A DNA stretch of 64,000 nucleotides. It comes from Sipunculus nudus (Eukaryota > Annelida > Sipuncula > Golfingiida > Sipunculidae). The notes beneath the pieces were generated by a model that was given only the letters and a program-made list of their open reading frames with translations, was not told the origin of the DNA and searched no databases. The first letter of the stretch is position 1. Every line of letters begins with the position of its first letter. The DNA is taken from contig CM049320.1 of the NCBI GenBank assembly GCA_026874595.1, forward strand, positions 25,524,214 through 25,588,213. The letters run 5' to 3'. Below are positions 11,707 through 24,083 of the stretch, in pieces. The translations under genes were made by a program, and so were the position numbers.

Positions 11707-12854
11707 TGGGCACATAGGATGCCCGGCCGGTGAGCTGTAATTCAAACGAAACATAACAACAAAGGTTGCGTGCACACCTTGCTGGCTGGTTTCATTTCTG
11801 CAGACAACAGATACATGTCTACGCTAACACAGTCATAATGTCATAATCGAATCGGTCGATGATGCGAGAAAACAGAGGGAGCAATTAAAATTCGACCGTA
11901 ATCTGATATAAAGCGGCGCTTAAAGCGCAGCTATGGGCGGAGCCAGGATGCCTGTCGAGTGTTTGATTATTGGCATCTGGTTGGCTGCTTGTCACATCAT
12001 ATGCACATTTCTTTCAGCGGACAACGAACCGCCATCTGGTGTCTAAATATATCATAAACGGTCAAAGCTGGCAGCGTGAAAATCAGTTGCTTCTTTAGAA
12101 GCGCAAGATTTACGCTGCCTCGGGAGCTAGCTTTAACTCTGTTTATTCATATGCACAATAGATCTTAACCTTGCAGTGTAGGATGCCACGCTTTACAGGG
12201 CGGATCAAGGATTTAGGAAAAGGGGGGGGGGTGTCTATAACCCAGGAGGACAAATGAAAACCCTAAACAAGAGACCCAGGGGTCTAATGTTCACTCTGTG
12301 AATTACTGTGCAATTTGGCAGGTGATTAAAAAAAAATGAATGTGAAAATACCATTCATCCCTTTCCAAGTAGACATTGTCCTATTGCACAAGGTAGGTGG
12401 CGCCACCTATCTGGTTTATGAGAAATCTTTCCAAGATGACTGCACATGCCAAATTTCAGACCATGAATACTCCTGGGATATAAGCAATTTTCACCCAAAG
12501 CAAATGTATGAATGGACACCACAGGAAAATGATTGCAGATGACGCCACCAGTCTTGTTAACGAGATGGAGGTGACGAAGATCTATGGACATGCACAATTT
12601 CAACCCAATACACTGAACAACCACTAAGACTAGACGACCATAGGTCGAACGCTTGCCGGAAATCGGAAGTGAAACACAGACGGACAGACAGAACATTTTG
12701 TCGGTTTTCTATCAATGGAATGACTCTCAGGGCCATTGCTGAGAATATGTGGCCAGTAGAATGACATATGAGACAAAAGAACAGGCAAGCAGACAAAGCC
12801 GACAACAAAAGACGAACAGACAGACATACTGACTTTGTGAGACAAGATTGACAC

Positions 12855-14060
12855 CAGATGACTTAACCTAGTTATGGAGTAGATTCAAACGAAGAAAATG
12901 AGTTATAATTTATGTAATTTAGATTAATAGTTTTGGAGGTATGGCGAATTAATGATATACTTGGGAGGTTCGACTGTAGCGCCCTCTAGCGGACATATTC
13001 CAAAAACGACAAACGCGTTTCGTATTATTAGAGTATGACATGAGATGTCCCAGTTTCAAAAGGATTCCGTCAAAGCTGTGGCCTGTAGAATGCTATATGT
13101 AAGGCGTAAGAACCAGCAAGCAGGCGACTTTGAGGATAACGGACAAACAGATGGACACACTGAGAAAGTGACAGAAGATTGAAACCACATGCCTTAATCA
13201 GGTTATGGAGAAGACTCAAAGGAAGAAAATAAGCTATAGTTTATGTAACTGAGGCTTTGGGTGTAGAGATATGGCCAATACAATGGTATGTGTGAGGGTT
13301 GTGTGCAGCGCCCACTAGTGGCCATATCCGGAAAATGAAAAATTTATTTCGAGATATTAGTGTAAGACATAAGGTGTAATAGTTTCAAAAGGATTCCATC
13401 AAAACTGTGGCCTATAGAATGCTATATGTGAGACGCAAGAACCAGCAAGCAGGCGAATTTGAGAACAACTGACAAACAGACAGACACACTGACAAAGTGA
13501 CTCGAGATTGAGTCCAGATGGCTACTCCAAGGTATGCAGAAGACTCAAAGGAAGAAAAAAGCTACAGTTTATATAACTGAGGTTTATAGTTTTGGAGATA
13601 TTGCCAAAGCATGATATGTTGGGAGAGGTTCGAGTTCAGCGCCCCCTAGCGGCCATATCCAGAAAATGAAAAATTGGTTTCGAGATATTAGTGTAAGACT
13701 TAAGATGTAATAGTTTCAAAAGGATTCTTTCAAAACTGTGGGCTGTAGAATGCTATATGTGAGACGCAAGAGCAAGCAGGCGAATTTGAGGACAACGATC
13801 AAACAGACAGACACACTGACAAAGTGACACAAAATTGTGACCAGATGACTACACCAGGTTATGGAGAAGACTCAGAGGAAGAAAATAAGCTATAGTTTAT
13901 GTAATTGAGGCTTATAATTTTGGAGATATGGCTAAAATATATGATGTTGGGGAGGTTCGCATCCAGCGCCCCCTAGCGGCCCTATCCAAAAAAATGAAAA
14001 AAACAAATTTGAAATACGAGGGTAAGACTTGAAATATATCAGTTTTAAAAAAATTCCTGC
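12855..14060. repeat. ~328-bp tandem repeat array (core of Helitron-like element)
   Basis: About 3.7 copies. Landmarks recur at ~328-bp spacing: AGGTTATGGAGAAGACTCAA, AGCTATAGTTTATGTAA, GCGCCCCCTAGCGGCCAT, then GACAAACAGACAGACACACTG at each unit end. The GCGCCC..TAG motif lies at 12979, 13308, 13639 and 13966. No coding sequence. Related text starts at about 12620 with the reverse-type end CTAGACGACCATAGGTCGAA. Confidence 0.85.
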
Positions 14061-14873
14061 AAAACTGTGGCCTCCAGGGCAAGATTAATGAAATCTCGAA
14101 ATATCTCGTTTGATGAGCTATCTTACGAGATATTGCCAGACTTTTAATAAAATCATGTAGTATTAAACGAATGCAACCTAATGGAAAAAACTAGACCTCT
14201 CTAGCATTAAAACTGACAAATTAGTCCATTGATTTTCAAATATGATAATTTTCCCCCGAAAATGTGTTACCATGGAAACGGCAAATTTGAGTCAAGTACC
14301 CACCAGAAGAAAGGCCATTGGATGACGATTAAAATGAGCTATAGTTCAAGTAGATACGACTAACAGTTACAAAGATATGAAGAAAAACCTGTTTTGTATA
14401 CTTTTGATGACCTCGACCTTGACCTTTGACCTATTTGGGCCAAAAACAATAGGGCACCTAGAATTTTGGTTGCCCATCATATCTGAAAGTTTCAAGGTGA
14501 TTGTGGCAAAATTGTGGGCAGGAGAGTGCTAAATGTCAGAAAGAACAACAAGGCCGTTGACAAAATTGACAACAACCCTGAAACAGACAGACATACTGAC
14601 AAGATGACACAAGGCCAACAAAGGTTGATCATACCAGGATATGGGCAATGGAAAGACGAACAAAATGGGGTAAGAATGAGGTTGATACGACAATTTTTGA
14701 CCAAGTTATGAGGAAAATAAGGTTTCGAGGATTTTCGATGGCCTTGACCTTGACCTTTAACCTATTTTAACCAAAAACAATAGGGCACCTAGAAATTCTC
14801 CATCATCTCTGAAAGTTTCAAGGTGATTGTGGCAAAACTGTGGCCAGTACAGTGCAGACAAACAAACCAACAA

Positions 14874-14904
<31 letters not shown>

Positions 14905-14955
14905 TACGCAACTGACCAACATGCTTGCCGAAATCTTTGAATTCGGCAAGCAACA
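14061..14955. mobile_element. 3' part of Helitron-like element with hairpin end
   Basis: It contains GTTACCATGGAAAC (14266), two TGACCTTGACCTTTRACCT tracts (14408, 14741) and (GACA)n at 14876-14900. It closes with the hairpin CTTGCCGAA..TTCGGCAAG at 14922-14949. A GACA/GGAC tract followed by a terminal stem-loop is the plan of non-autonomous Helitron-like ('pearl'-type) elements in molluscs. The assignment is by structure only. Confidence 0.6.
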
Positions 14956-14959
14956 AACT

Positions 14960-15790
14960 AGCTGCATAAGTCGCCGTGTTATCAGCATTTACGTGAAATC
15001 ATGTTTTTTTCTCGCTTGACGAGATATAGTACGAGATTTGGCAAGACGAGCAGTTTTATTATGTCAAGACGGCCAAACGTTACGAAATGGCGAAAACTAG
15101 ATCCGTCTAGCTGTAAAAGTCGCCGAGTTATAAGCATTTCCGTGTACTCTCGTGTTTTCTCGTTTGACGAGATATGGTGCAGGATTTGGCCAGTCTTGTA
15201 GATTTGTCATATCAAACTCTCTAAATGTTATGAAATGGCGAAAACTACATCTGTCTAGCTGTAAAAGTTGCCGAGTTATTAGCATTTCTGTGAAATCTCC
15301 TTTTTTATCGTTTGACGAGATATGGTGCGAGATTTGGCCAGTCTTGCAGGTTTGTCATGTCAAGCCGTCCAAATGTTAATGAATGCCAAAAACTAGACCT
15401 GTCTAGCCGTGAAAGTCGCCGACTTATATGCATTTCTTTGAAATCTCGTTTTTCCACATTTGACCAGATGTAGTGCGAGATTTCGCCAAGTATCGCAGTT
15501 TTACTATGTCAAGTTGGCCAAATGTTACCAAATGCCAAAAACTAGACCTGAGTAGCTGTAAAAGTCGCCTAGTTATAAACATTTCCATGATATCTCGTTT
15601 TTTTCTCGCTTGACGAGATATGGTGCGAGATTTGGCCTGATTTCTTTTCTGGCGTGTCAAGCTGGTCATATGTTATGAAATGCCGAAAACTAGACCTGTG
15701 TAGCTGTAAAAGTCGCCGAGTTATAAGCATTTCCGTGAAATCTCGTTTTTTCTCGTTTGACGATAAACCGAGCAAAATTTGACGAGACTT
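14960..15790. repeat. ~148-bp tandem array with inverted TCTCG/CGAGA motif
   Basis: About 5.5 copies. GTCGCCGAGTTATAAGCATT recurs at 14971, 15120, 15270, 15416, 15566 and 15714. Each monomer contains TCTCGTTTGACGAGA, whose arms TCTCGT and ACGAGA are inverted, followed by TATGGTGCGAGATTTGGCC. A diverged relative lies at 39470-40440. Confidence 0.88.
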
Positions 15791-17012
15791 GCAATTGAAT
15801 GACTTAGAACCAAGGGGAAGCAGCCTTATGCAAAAAACTAGACCCTTGAAACATAAATATTAACCGAGATAGAAGCCAAAAACTGCATATTTTCAGATCG
15901 TCAAGTTTAACCCACAAATTTGGTAACCATGGTAACGGCAGCACAAAGCTACATGTGCGGAGGAATAAGCCAATGTATCTAGTTTAAGATACAACGATAA
16001 AAATTGTGCCATGTTTAAAATTATTTTAGATATTGCAGAAAAATGATATGTTACAGTGTTTCAGGTACCACGCCCCCTGGTGGCTATTTCCAAAAAATGA
16101 AAATCTGATTTCGAGATATTTATAAATAACACAAAATATATCAATTTCAAAGCCATTGTTAAAAAAATGCAACCTGTAGGTCATATTTAATGAAATCTCG
16201 AAGACTCTCGTTTGACGAGAAACGGTGCGAGATTTTGCAAGATTTTTGATTGGATCACCGAGAGCTCACCAAGGGCTACAAGATGCAAAAAAATTGAACT
16301 CTCCAGCATAAAAACTGACAGAGTTAGAAGCTGAAAACTGCATATTTTCAAAATTCAAAAGTTTTACCCCAAAAATAGAGAAATCTGGTAATAGCGCACT
16401 TTGGCACCTATGCGCAAAAATAAGCCCATGGACCCCAGTTGAAGGTGCTGTGATGGAAATGGCCCAATGTTTAATAGTTCTGGAGGTATAGCACCAAAAC
16501 AAATTTTCATGTTTTTTCATCTGCAACGCCCCCTGGCGGCCATTTCCAAAATCTGAAAAAACAGTTTCGAGATATTCTTGTGTTACATAAAATATCTCAG
16601 AATCAGTACGATTGCTGCAAATTTGAAAAATATCAGGAAATTCCATGATTTCTTCCTAAAATTGCGTAACCATGGTAACAGCAAATTTAAGTAAGCTACA
16701 TGTCAAAAGAAAGGCCAGGTGATGACGAAAAAAATGAGCTATTGCAGAAGTGGATAAAACTATTTATGGCGAAGTTATAGTGCAAAAACCGTTAACCATA
16801 CCTGTCGTGACCTTGACCTTGACCTTTGACCTATTTTAACCAAAAACAATAGGGCACCTAGAAATTATGTTTTTCATCATCGCTGTAAGTTTCAAGGTGA
16901 TTGTGGCAAAATTGTGGCCAGGAGAGTGCAGACAAATAAACAGACAAACAGACAAACAGACATACGCAACTGAGCAATATGCTTGCCGAAATCTTTGATT
17001 CCGGCAAGCAAC
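15791..17012. mobile_element. Second Helitron-like 3' segment with hairpin end
   Basis: It carries ACGCCCCCTGGTGGC (16070) and ACGCCCCCTGGCGGC (16526). Also present are GTAACCATGGTAAC twice (15923, 16664) and the tract TGACCTTGACCTTGACCTTT (16808). It ends with (GACAAACA)n at ~16930 and the hairpin CTTGCCGAA..TTCCGGCAAG at 16982-17008. Its plan and ends match the element ending at 14955, so two elements appear to be joined head to tail. Confidence 0.6.
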
Positions 17013-17029
17013 AAACAGATGGCAAATGC

Positions 17030-20000
17030 AAAGTTGGACACTCCGCAAAAAGTATTGTAGGCAATTTTCACCCACAGCAAATGTGACGAATGACGCCATA
17101 GGAAAACTATTGCAGATGGCGCCACCAGTCTTGAATACAAGATGGAGGAGTCTAAGATCTATGAATATGCAAAATTTCAGCTAAATACGAATCACTCCTG
17201 AGATTGAGAGTTGTTATATAAAAGAAACCCAGGTTTGTACTGCACAGAAAGGTTCTCCATCATTGTTACCTAAAACTTCATAGGTGAGGGAACAAGTATG
17301 CCAGGTTTTGGAAAGATCAGTCCAAAGGTCCTAGAGGAGACTCTGTTTTTGTGGATTATAACAAATAAATACTTAATGACATATTTTGGATAAAAGCAGA
17401 AAAACACCATTACAGCCAGCTGAAAGTAGCTAAACAGGTGGCGCCACCTGGAGGTCAAAATCATTAAGCAGTCACATGATCAATATTCCTGTGAAATTTG
17501 AAACAGAAGGCTGCAGCAGTTCCTAAGATATTTGGTAACAGACAATACATTATGTAAAGGAACAAATCAAGTTGTCAAATTTTGCCATCGACACAATTTG
17601 AAGTTCGGTCTGAGATGCCATCTTGAAAATGACTTGACTGAATTTATACTCAAATTATTCCCCTTCCTCCTAGGAACTGCTGACTGTGATATGAAAGCCC
17701 AAGTATTTATACTTTATGACATATCTTGGAAAAATCAGAAAAGACCATTACAGCCTGTATAAAGTAGGTCAACACAGGTGGCGCCACATGCAGGACAAAA
17801 TCATTTAGCAGTCAAATGATAAATATTCCTGTGAAATTTGAAACTGAAGGCTGCAGCAGTTGTTAAGATATTTGGTAACAGACAATACATCCTGTATGGA
17901 AACACATCAAGTTGTCAAATTTTGCAATCGACAGAATTTGAAGTTCCGTAGATATGCCATCTTTAAAATGACTTGACTGAATTTATACCCAAATTATTCC
18001 TCTTCCTCTAAAGAAGTTGAAAAGACCATTTTTTCCCGCAGAAAGTAGGTCAACACAGGTGGTGCCACCTGGAGGTCAAAATCATTTAGCAGTCACATGA
18101 TCAATATTCCTGTGAAATTTTAAACTGAAGACTGCAGCAGTTCCTATGATATTTGCTAACAGACCATACATCATATATAGAAACACATCAAGCTGTCATA
18201 TTTTTGCGATCAACAGAATTTGAAGTTCCGTAGAGACGCCATCTTGAAAATGACTTGACTGAATTTATACTCAAATTATTCCTCTTCCTCTAAGGAACTG
18301 TTGACTATGATATAAAGGCCAAAATATCAATACTTTGTGACTTATCTTGGAAGAAGTTCAAAAGACCATTTTGTCCAGCAGAAAGTAGGTCAACACAGGT
18401 GGCGCCACCTGGAGGTCAAGATCATTTAGCAGTCACATGATCAATATTCCTTTTGAAATTTGAAACTGAAGACTGCAGCAGTTCCTAAGATATTTGGTAA
18501 CAGACCATACATCATGTATAGAAACACATCAAGCTGTCAATTTTTGCTATCAACAGAATTTGAAGTTCCGTAGAGATGCCATCTTGAAAATGACTTGACT
18601 GAATCTATACTCAAATTATTCCTCTTCCTTTAAGGAACTGTTGATTATGATATGAAGGCCAAAATATCAATACTTTGTGACTTATCTTGGAAGAAGTTGA
18701 AAAGATTATTTTGTCCAGCAGAAAGTAGGTCAACACAGGTGGCGCCACCTGGAGGTCAAGATCATTTAGCAGTCACATGATCAATATTCCTGTGAAATTT
18801 GAAACTGAAGACTGCAGCAGTTCCTAAGATATTTGCTAACAGACCATACATCATGTATAGAAACACATCAAGCTGTCATATTTTGCGATCAACAGAATTT
18901 GAAGTTCCGTAGAGACGCCATCTTGAATATGACTTGACTGAATTTATACTCAAATTATTCCCCTTCCTCTAAGGAACTGTTGACTATGATATGAAGGTAA
19001 AAATATTAATACTTTGAGACTTATCTTGGAAGAAGTTGAAAAGACCATTTCGTCCAGCAGAAAGTAGGTCAACACAGGTGGCGCCACCTGGAGGTCAAGA
19101 TCATTTAGCAGTCACATGATCAATTTCCCTGTGAAATTTTAAACTGAAGACTGCAGCAGTTCCTAAGATATTTGCTAACAGACAATACATCATGTATAGA
19201 AACACATCAAGCTGTCATATTTTGCGATCAACAGAATTTGAAGTTCCGTAGAGACGCCATCTTGAATATGACTTGACTGAATTTATACTCAAATTATTCC
19301 CCTTCCTCTAAGGAACTGTTGACTATGATATGAAGGTAAAAATATTAATACTTTGAGACTTATCTTGGAAGAAGTTGAAAAGACCATTTCGTCCAGCAGA
19401 AAGTAGGTCAACACAGGTGGCGCCACCTGGAGGTCAAGATCATTTAGCAGTCACATGATCAATTTCCCTGTGAAATTTTAAACTGAAGACTGCAGCAGTT
19501 CCTAAGATATTTGCTAACAGACAATACATCATGTATAGAAACACATCAAGCTGTCATATTTTGCGATCAACAGAATTTGAAGTTCCGTAGAGACGCCATC
19601 TTGAATATGACTTGACTGAATTTATACTCAAATTATTCCCCTTCCTCTAAGGAACTGTTGACTATGATATGAAGGTAAAAATATTAATACTTTGAGACTT
19701 ATCTTGGAAGAAGTTGAAAAGACCATTTCGTCCAGCAGAAAGTAGGTCAACACAGGTGGCGCCACCTGGAGGTCAAGATCATTTAGCAGTCACATGATCA
19801 ATATTCCTGTGAAATTTTAAACTGAAGACTGCAGCAGTTCCTAAGATATTTGCTAACAGACCATACATCATGTATAGAAACACATCAAGCTGTCATATTT
19901 TGCGATCAACAGAATTTGAAGTTCCGTAGAGACGCCATCTTGAAAATGACTTGACTGAATTTATACTCAAATTATTCCCCTTCCTCTAAGGAACTGTTGA

Positions 20001-21122
20001 CTATGATATGAAGGTAAAAATATTAATACTTTGTGACTTATCTTGGAAGAAGTTCAAAAGACCATTTTGTCCAGAAGAAAGTAGGTCAACACAGGTGGCG
20101 CCACCTGGAGGTCAAGATCATTTAGCAGTCACATGATCAATATTCCTGTGAAATTTGAAACTGAAGACTGCAGCAGTTCCTAAGATATTTGCTAACAGAC
20201 CATACATCATGTATAGAAACACATCAAGCTGTCATATTTTGCGATCAACAGAATTTGAAGTTCCGTAGAGACGCCATCTTGAATATGACTTGACTGAATT
20301 TATACTCAAATTATTCCCCTTCCTCTAAGGAACTGTTGACTATGATATGAAGGTAAAAATATTAATACTTTGAGACTTATCTTGGAAGAAGTTGAAAAGA
20401 CCATTTCGTCCAGCAGAAAGTAGGTCAACATAGGTGGCGCCACCTGGAGGTCAAGATCATTTAGCAGTCACATGATCAATATTCCTGTGAAATTTTAAAC
20501 TGAAGTCTGCAGCAGTTCCTAAGATATTTCCTAACAGACCATACATCATGTATAGAAACACATCAAGCTGTCATATTTTGCGATCAACAGAATTTGAAGT
20601 TCCGTAGAGACGCCATCTTGAATATGACTTGACTGAATTTATACTCAAATTATTCCCCTTCCTCTAAGGAACTGTTGACTATGATATGAAGGTAAAAATA
20701 TTAATACTTTGAGACTTATCTTGGAAGAAGTTGAAAAGATTATTTTGTCCAGCAGAAAGTAGGTCAACACAGGTGGCGCCACCTGGAGGTCAAGATCATT
20801 TAGCAGTCACATGATCAATATTCCTGTGAAATTTTAAACTGAAGACTGCAGCAGTTCCTAAGATATTTGCTAACAGACCATACATCATGTATAGAAACAC
20901 ATCAAGCTGTCATATTTTGCGATCAACAGAATTTGAAGTTCCGTAGAGACGCCATCTTGAATATGACTTGACTGAATTTATACTCAAATTATTCCCCTTC
21001 CTCTAAGGAACTGTTGACTATGATATGAAGGTAAAAATATTAATACTTTGAGACTTATCTTGGAAGAAGTTGAAAAGACCATTTCGTCCCGCAGAAAGTA
21101 GGTCAACATAGGTGGCGCCACC
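17030..21122. repeat. 339-bp satellite array
   Basis: About eleven copies. The palindrome AGGTGGCGCCACCT marks each monomer at ~17436, 17778, 18059, 18398, 18738, 19077, 19416, 19755, 20094, 20433, 20772 and 21111. The period is 339 bp from 18738 onward. The leftmost copies are divergent and from ~18700 they are almost identical. The monomer also contains GCCATCTTGAAAATGACTTG and TTTGAAGTTCCGTAGAGA. No coding sequence. Confidence 0.97.
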
Positions 21123-21300
21123 AAAAGCTTATTTTTGCATGTCCATTCGATGATCAGTAATTCTGCAAAGTTTCATGAAGGTAGCTGATGTGGCTGTTGA
21201 GATATTTGGTAACAGACGGTGGACGGTGGACAGTTGACAGTGGACAGTGGACAGTGGACGGCGGACGCTGCGCCATGGCATAAGTTCACAGAGTGAACTA
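21123..21300. mobile_element. 3' end of the satellite-bearing Helitron-like element
   Basis: After the last monomer come (GGTGGACA/GGACAGT)n at 21218-21268 and GCGCCATGGCATA. The short hairpin AGTTCAC..GTGAACT follows at 21283-21299, then an A-run. This is the same plan (core repeats, GGAC-rich microsatellite, stem-loop) as the other elements here. Confidence 0.65.
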
Positions 21301-21435
21301 AAAAAAGGGGTGAAAAAGAAGGGTCCGGCAGCAAAAACAAAATTTTGTCTGAAGCCCTTAAAAAAAAGTTGTTTCTGATGAAAAAGGGGGGGTCCGGACC
21401 CCCTGGACCCCCCCCCCCCCCCCCGGATCCGCTTC
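21301..21435. mobile_element. GGATCC-family fragment with long C homopolymer
   Basis: It reads GAAAAAGGGGGGGTCCGG, ACCCCCTGGACC, a C run of about 16, then GGATCCGCTTCTGC. This is the right end of the repeat family seen complete at 10954-11153. Confidence 0.55.
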
Positions 21436-21543
21436 TGCTTTAGCAGTGTTCCGTTCACGAAATACACTCTCTAAGGAAAAACGTGGCTGTGCCGTGCATT
21501 CTACACGGGAATCGTTGGTACATAATAACCCAGCATTACATAC

Positions 21544-21646
21544 CTTGAGCATACCGTTGCGTCTGAAGTAGACAGCCAAACCGAGGCCCTGTTTCGGCGT
21601 TTCTGCTTCCTCCGCCTCAACTCCGAAGGTCAAGATGGTGTGAGGT
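21544..21646 (-). CDS. Exon: LamG domain 1, middle strands
   Basis: With the split Arg codon it reads RPHTILTFGVEAEEAE and TPKQGLGLAVYFRRNG, then MLK. The strand pattern G-L-G-L-A-V-Y-F..G-x-L is typical of ConA-like folds, and it sits between the W-L-K exon and the W-H-H-V exon. Phase is 2 in and 0 out, with acceptor TTGTCAG and donor AAG/GTATGT. A tandem array starts about 45 bases upstream of the acceptor, and the 339-bp satellite begins a few hundred bases past the donor. Confidence 0.83.
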
Positions 21647-21689
21647 CTGACAAAGCATTCACAAATATAGATAAGTAAGATAGCAAAGC

Positions 21690-22330
21690 TGATAAAGTGG
21701 TAAACGGTATTTATTATCGCTACTTCAAGGATTTAAACCGGAGAATGGAATAAGGATTACTTTGTCGCAGAAGCATTCCGTGCAAGGTTCTGTAAGCTTT
21801 ACTGCACGCTGATAGAGTTAAATCCCAAGGAATTATTTTATTGGGAAGTTTGTGAGCACTCGTCGTTCTTTGGGCTGGCAGTTGTAGTGTTGTAGAAGAA
21901 AGTAAGCTTTACTGCACGCTGATAGAGTTAAATCCTTAGGAATTAAATTATTGGGAAGTTTATGAGCAGCCCGTCGTTCTTTCTTTGGATTGACAGTTGT
22001 CGAGTTTCTTTATTACAGGAATTGTAAGTATTTATTTATTTTTTTTTATGGTACATGGTGTACAAACCGGAGAACGGAATAAGGATTACATTTTCGCAGA
22101 AGAATTTCGTATGTATTTATTTTTCTTTTTTGGTGGTAAACGTTATTTATTTTAGCTACTTTAAGAATTTAAACGGGAGAACGGAATAAGGATTACATTT
22201 TCGTAGAAGAAAGTAAGCTTTACTGCACGTTGATAGAGTTAAATCCTTAGGAATTAATTTATTGGGAAGTTTATGAGCAGCCCGTCGTTCTTTCTTTGGG
22301 TTGACAGTTGTAGAGTTTCTTTATCATTGG
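21690..22330. repeat. Irregular tandem repeat just upstream of an exon
   Basis: GTAAGCTTTACTGCACG recurs at ~21791, 21901 and 22213. GAGAACGGAATAAGGATTAC recurs at ~21740, 22070 and 22171. Units of about 110 and 440 bp are mixed. The array starts about 45 bases from the acceptor of the exon ending at 21646. Confidence 0.8.
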
Positions 22331-24083
22331 ATTTGTATGTATTTATTTTTCCTATGTTTGGTTAGGCAACGCCTTTAAAGCAAGTTTTAATGATGACCTA
22401 GCCAGCGGGCAGATGTTTTCCAGGCCGAACCAAAACAAGTGTGTTGTTAACGGGTTCATTCCGGATATTAGGCATGGGTTTCGCCTGTTGATATATCTGG
22501 AATCCAGTTGATAGGGGATCAGACATTCCACTGAGCTGCGACGAGACCGGGCCCAATTTTATTAGATTATCACCTGTAGGTTTATCTTAAGTACCTAGAT
22601 GTGCGAATTTTGAGACATAACAAGGTTTCCCCGGGGGGGGGGGGGGCGTTTGTTGGCAGTCGAGCCAATGCGCCGGTGAGGGAAGGTGTCCACGGGTCGA
22701 GTTAATGTTTAAGACTGCTGCCAGGGTTTTCTTGACGTATATTCCTTAAAATGGAGCCATACTATCGACCGAGTTCTTGCGAAAAACATCTGCTACCGCT
22801 TAGTGTGCTAATAGTTATTGGGAATTGAGCATTGGCTCGTATCAGCGGAGACTCAAGGAAAAGTACCATCTCATTTTTGATTGTCCGGTTTTGCTATAAC
22901 ACAGCACTCTTCTCAGAATATTAACGCTGACACCGCCTGTCAGCGTGGATTTACACCCTGGTTTGAACTTTGCAGGGTAGGATCCCGGATTTTGAAGAGG
23001 AGAGGGTCAAATCTAGGAAAACTTAACAGAAGTCTTTAAAAAAACAAAAAGGGGGTCCAGACCCCTGAACCAGTTGCCAGCTTGCCAGACATTCAGAAGG
23101 ACTACAGAGTCATTCGTTATATCACGTGAACTTTCCAGGGATTCGCCATACAGTTGGAAGTTTTAGCTCCCTGTTGCTGTGTATCAGAATTACTATTAGT
23201 TCCAATGTTTAGTAAATATATCCTGGCTACTATTGTTTTGGACTATTCTTCACCAGGTTTATTCTATACCTGTACATATATATTTATTACTCAGTGCTTC
23301 TAACAATAAATTGAAAGTTTTAATTGAAACAAAATATACACAGTTCCATTAAAGGCAGATTACTAAGAGCATGGTAACTTTGAACGTTTGTTAATTTATG
23401 TTAAATGTCTGTAAAAATACTGTCATGTTTACATACAGTATTATGTAGCTATGGATGCGTGTTTATGATTACAGCATACTGAGCATGACTGAGGGTAATG
23501 ATAGAGCCGTGCAAAATTTGTTATAACTCTCCTTTGTTTGAGATGACCACATTACCTTGAATAGATGACCATCCTTTTTTTATTATGGTCTGAATATCTT
23601 TTTCTACGACATACAAATTTTGAGATGCCAGAGTGGCAGACCTTCTAATATCAAGAATGGCAGAAAAAAACTCGATAAGCAGACAAATATTTTCATATTT
23701 TTTACTGACGTCTAAGCGCCAAGTTTAATGTCATTTAAGATAATCCAAACCAACAGCTACATATTTTGTCTACTTTGTAACAGCATCCGCCCCGAATAAA
23801 GTTTAAATAGTAACTCTGTATTGCTAAATCGGCCTGCAAGTTTGAATTTCTGACCGCTGATAAGCATGTCTCCAAGGTGTGTGTGATGAACAGTCAAGAG
23901 GTGCAGGAAATGACGATAGTTGTAATAGAGATAGGACCTACACTTTTTTTTTTGTATGTTTCATGTATACAGTGCGACTCCTTCACAGTGTAGTGTTCCG
24001 CATGACTTTCTTCACGTATCTAAGTAAGTCCTATCAGTTCATTTGAAAAGTTAACTGAGTCATCTGTATTAAAATCAACCTAC
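22331..24083. other. Intron of LamG 1
   Basis: No gene is seen. It holds a G homopolymer near 22631-22646 and a GGATCC-family fragment at about 22976-23065 (GTAGGATCCCGGATTTTG ... GGGGGTCCAGACCCC). Confidence 0.55.

Noticed and set aside
14960-15790. Possible CRISPR-like array because of regular ~148-bp repeats
   Set aside because: The whole monomer repeats rather than short repeats with unique spacers, and the sequence is a eukaryotic intron.
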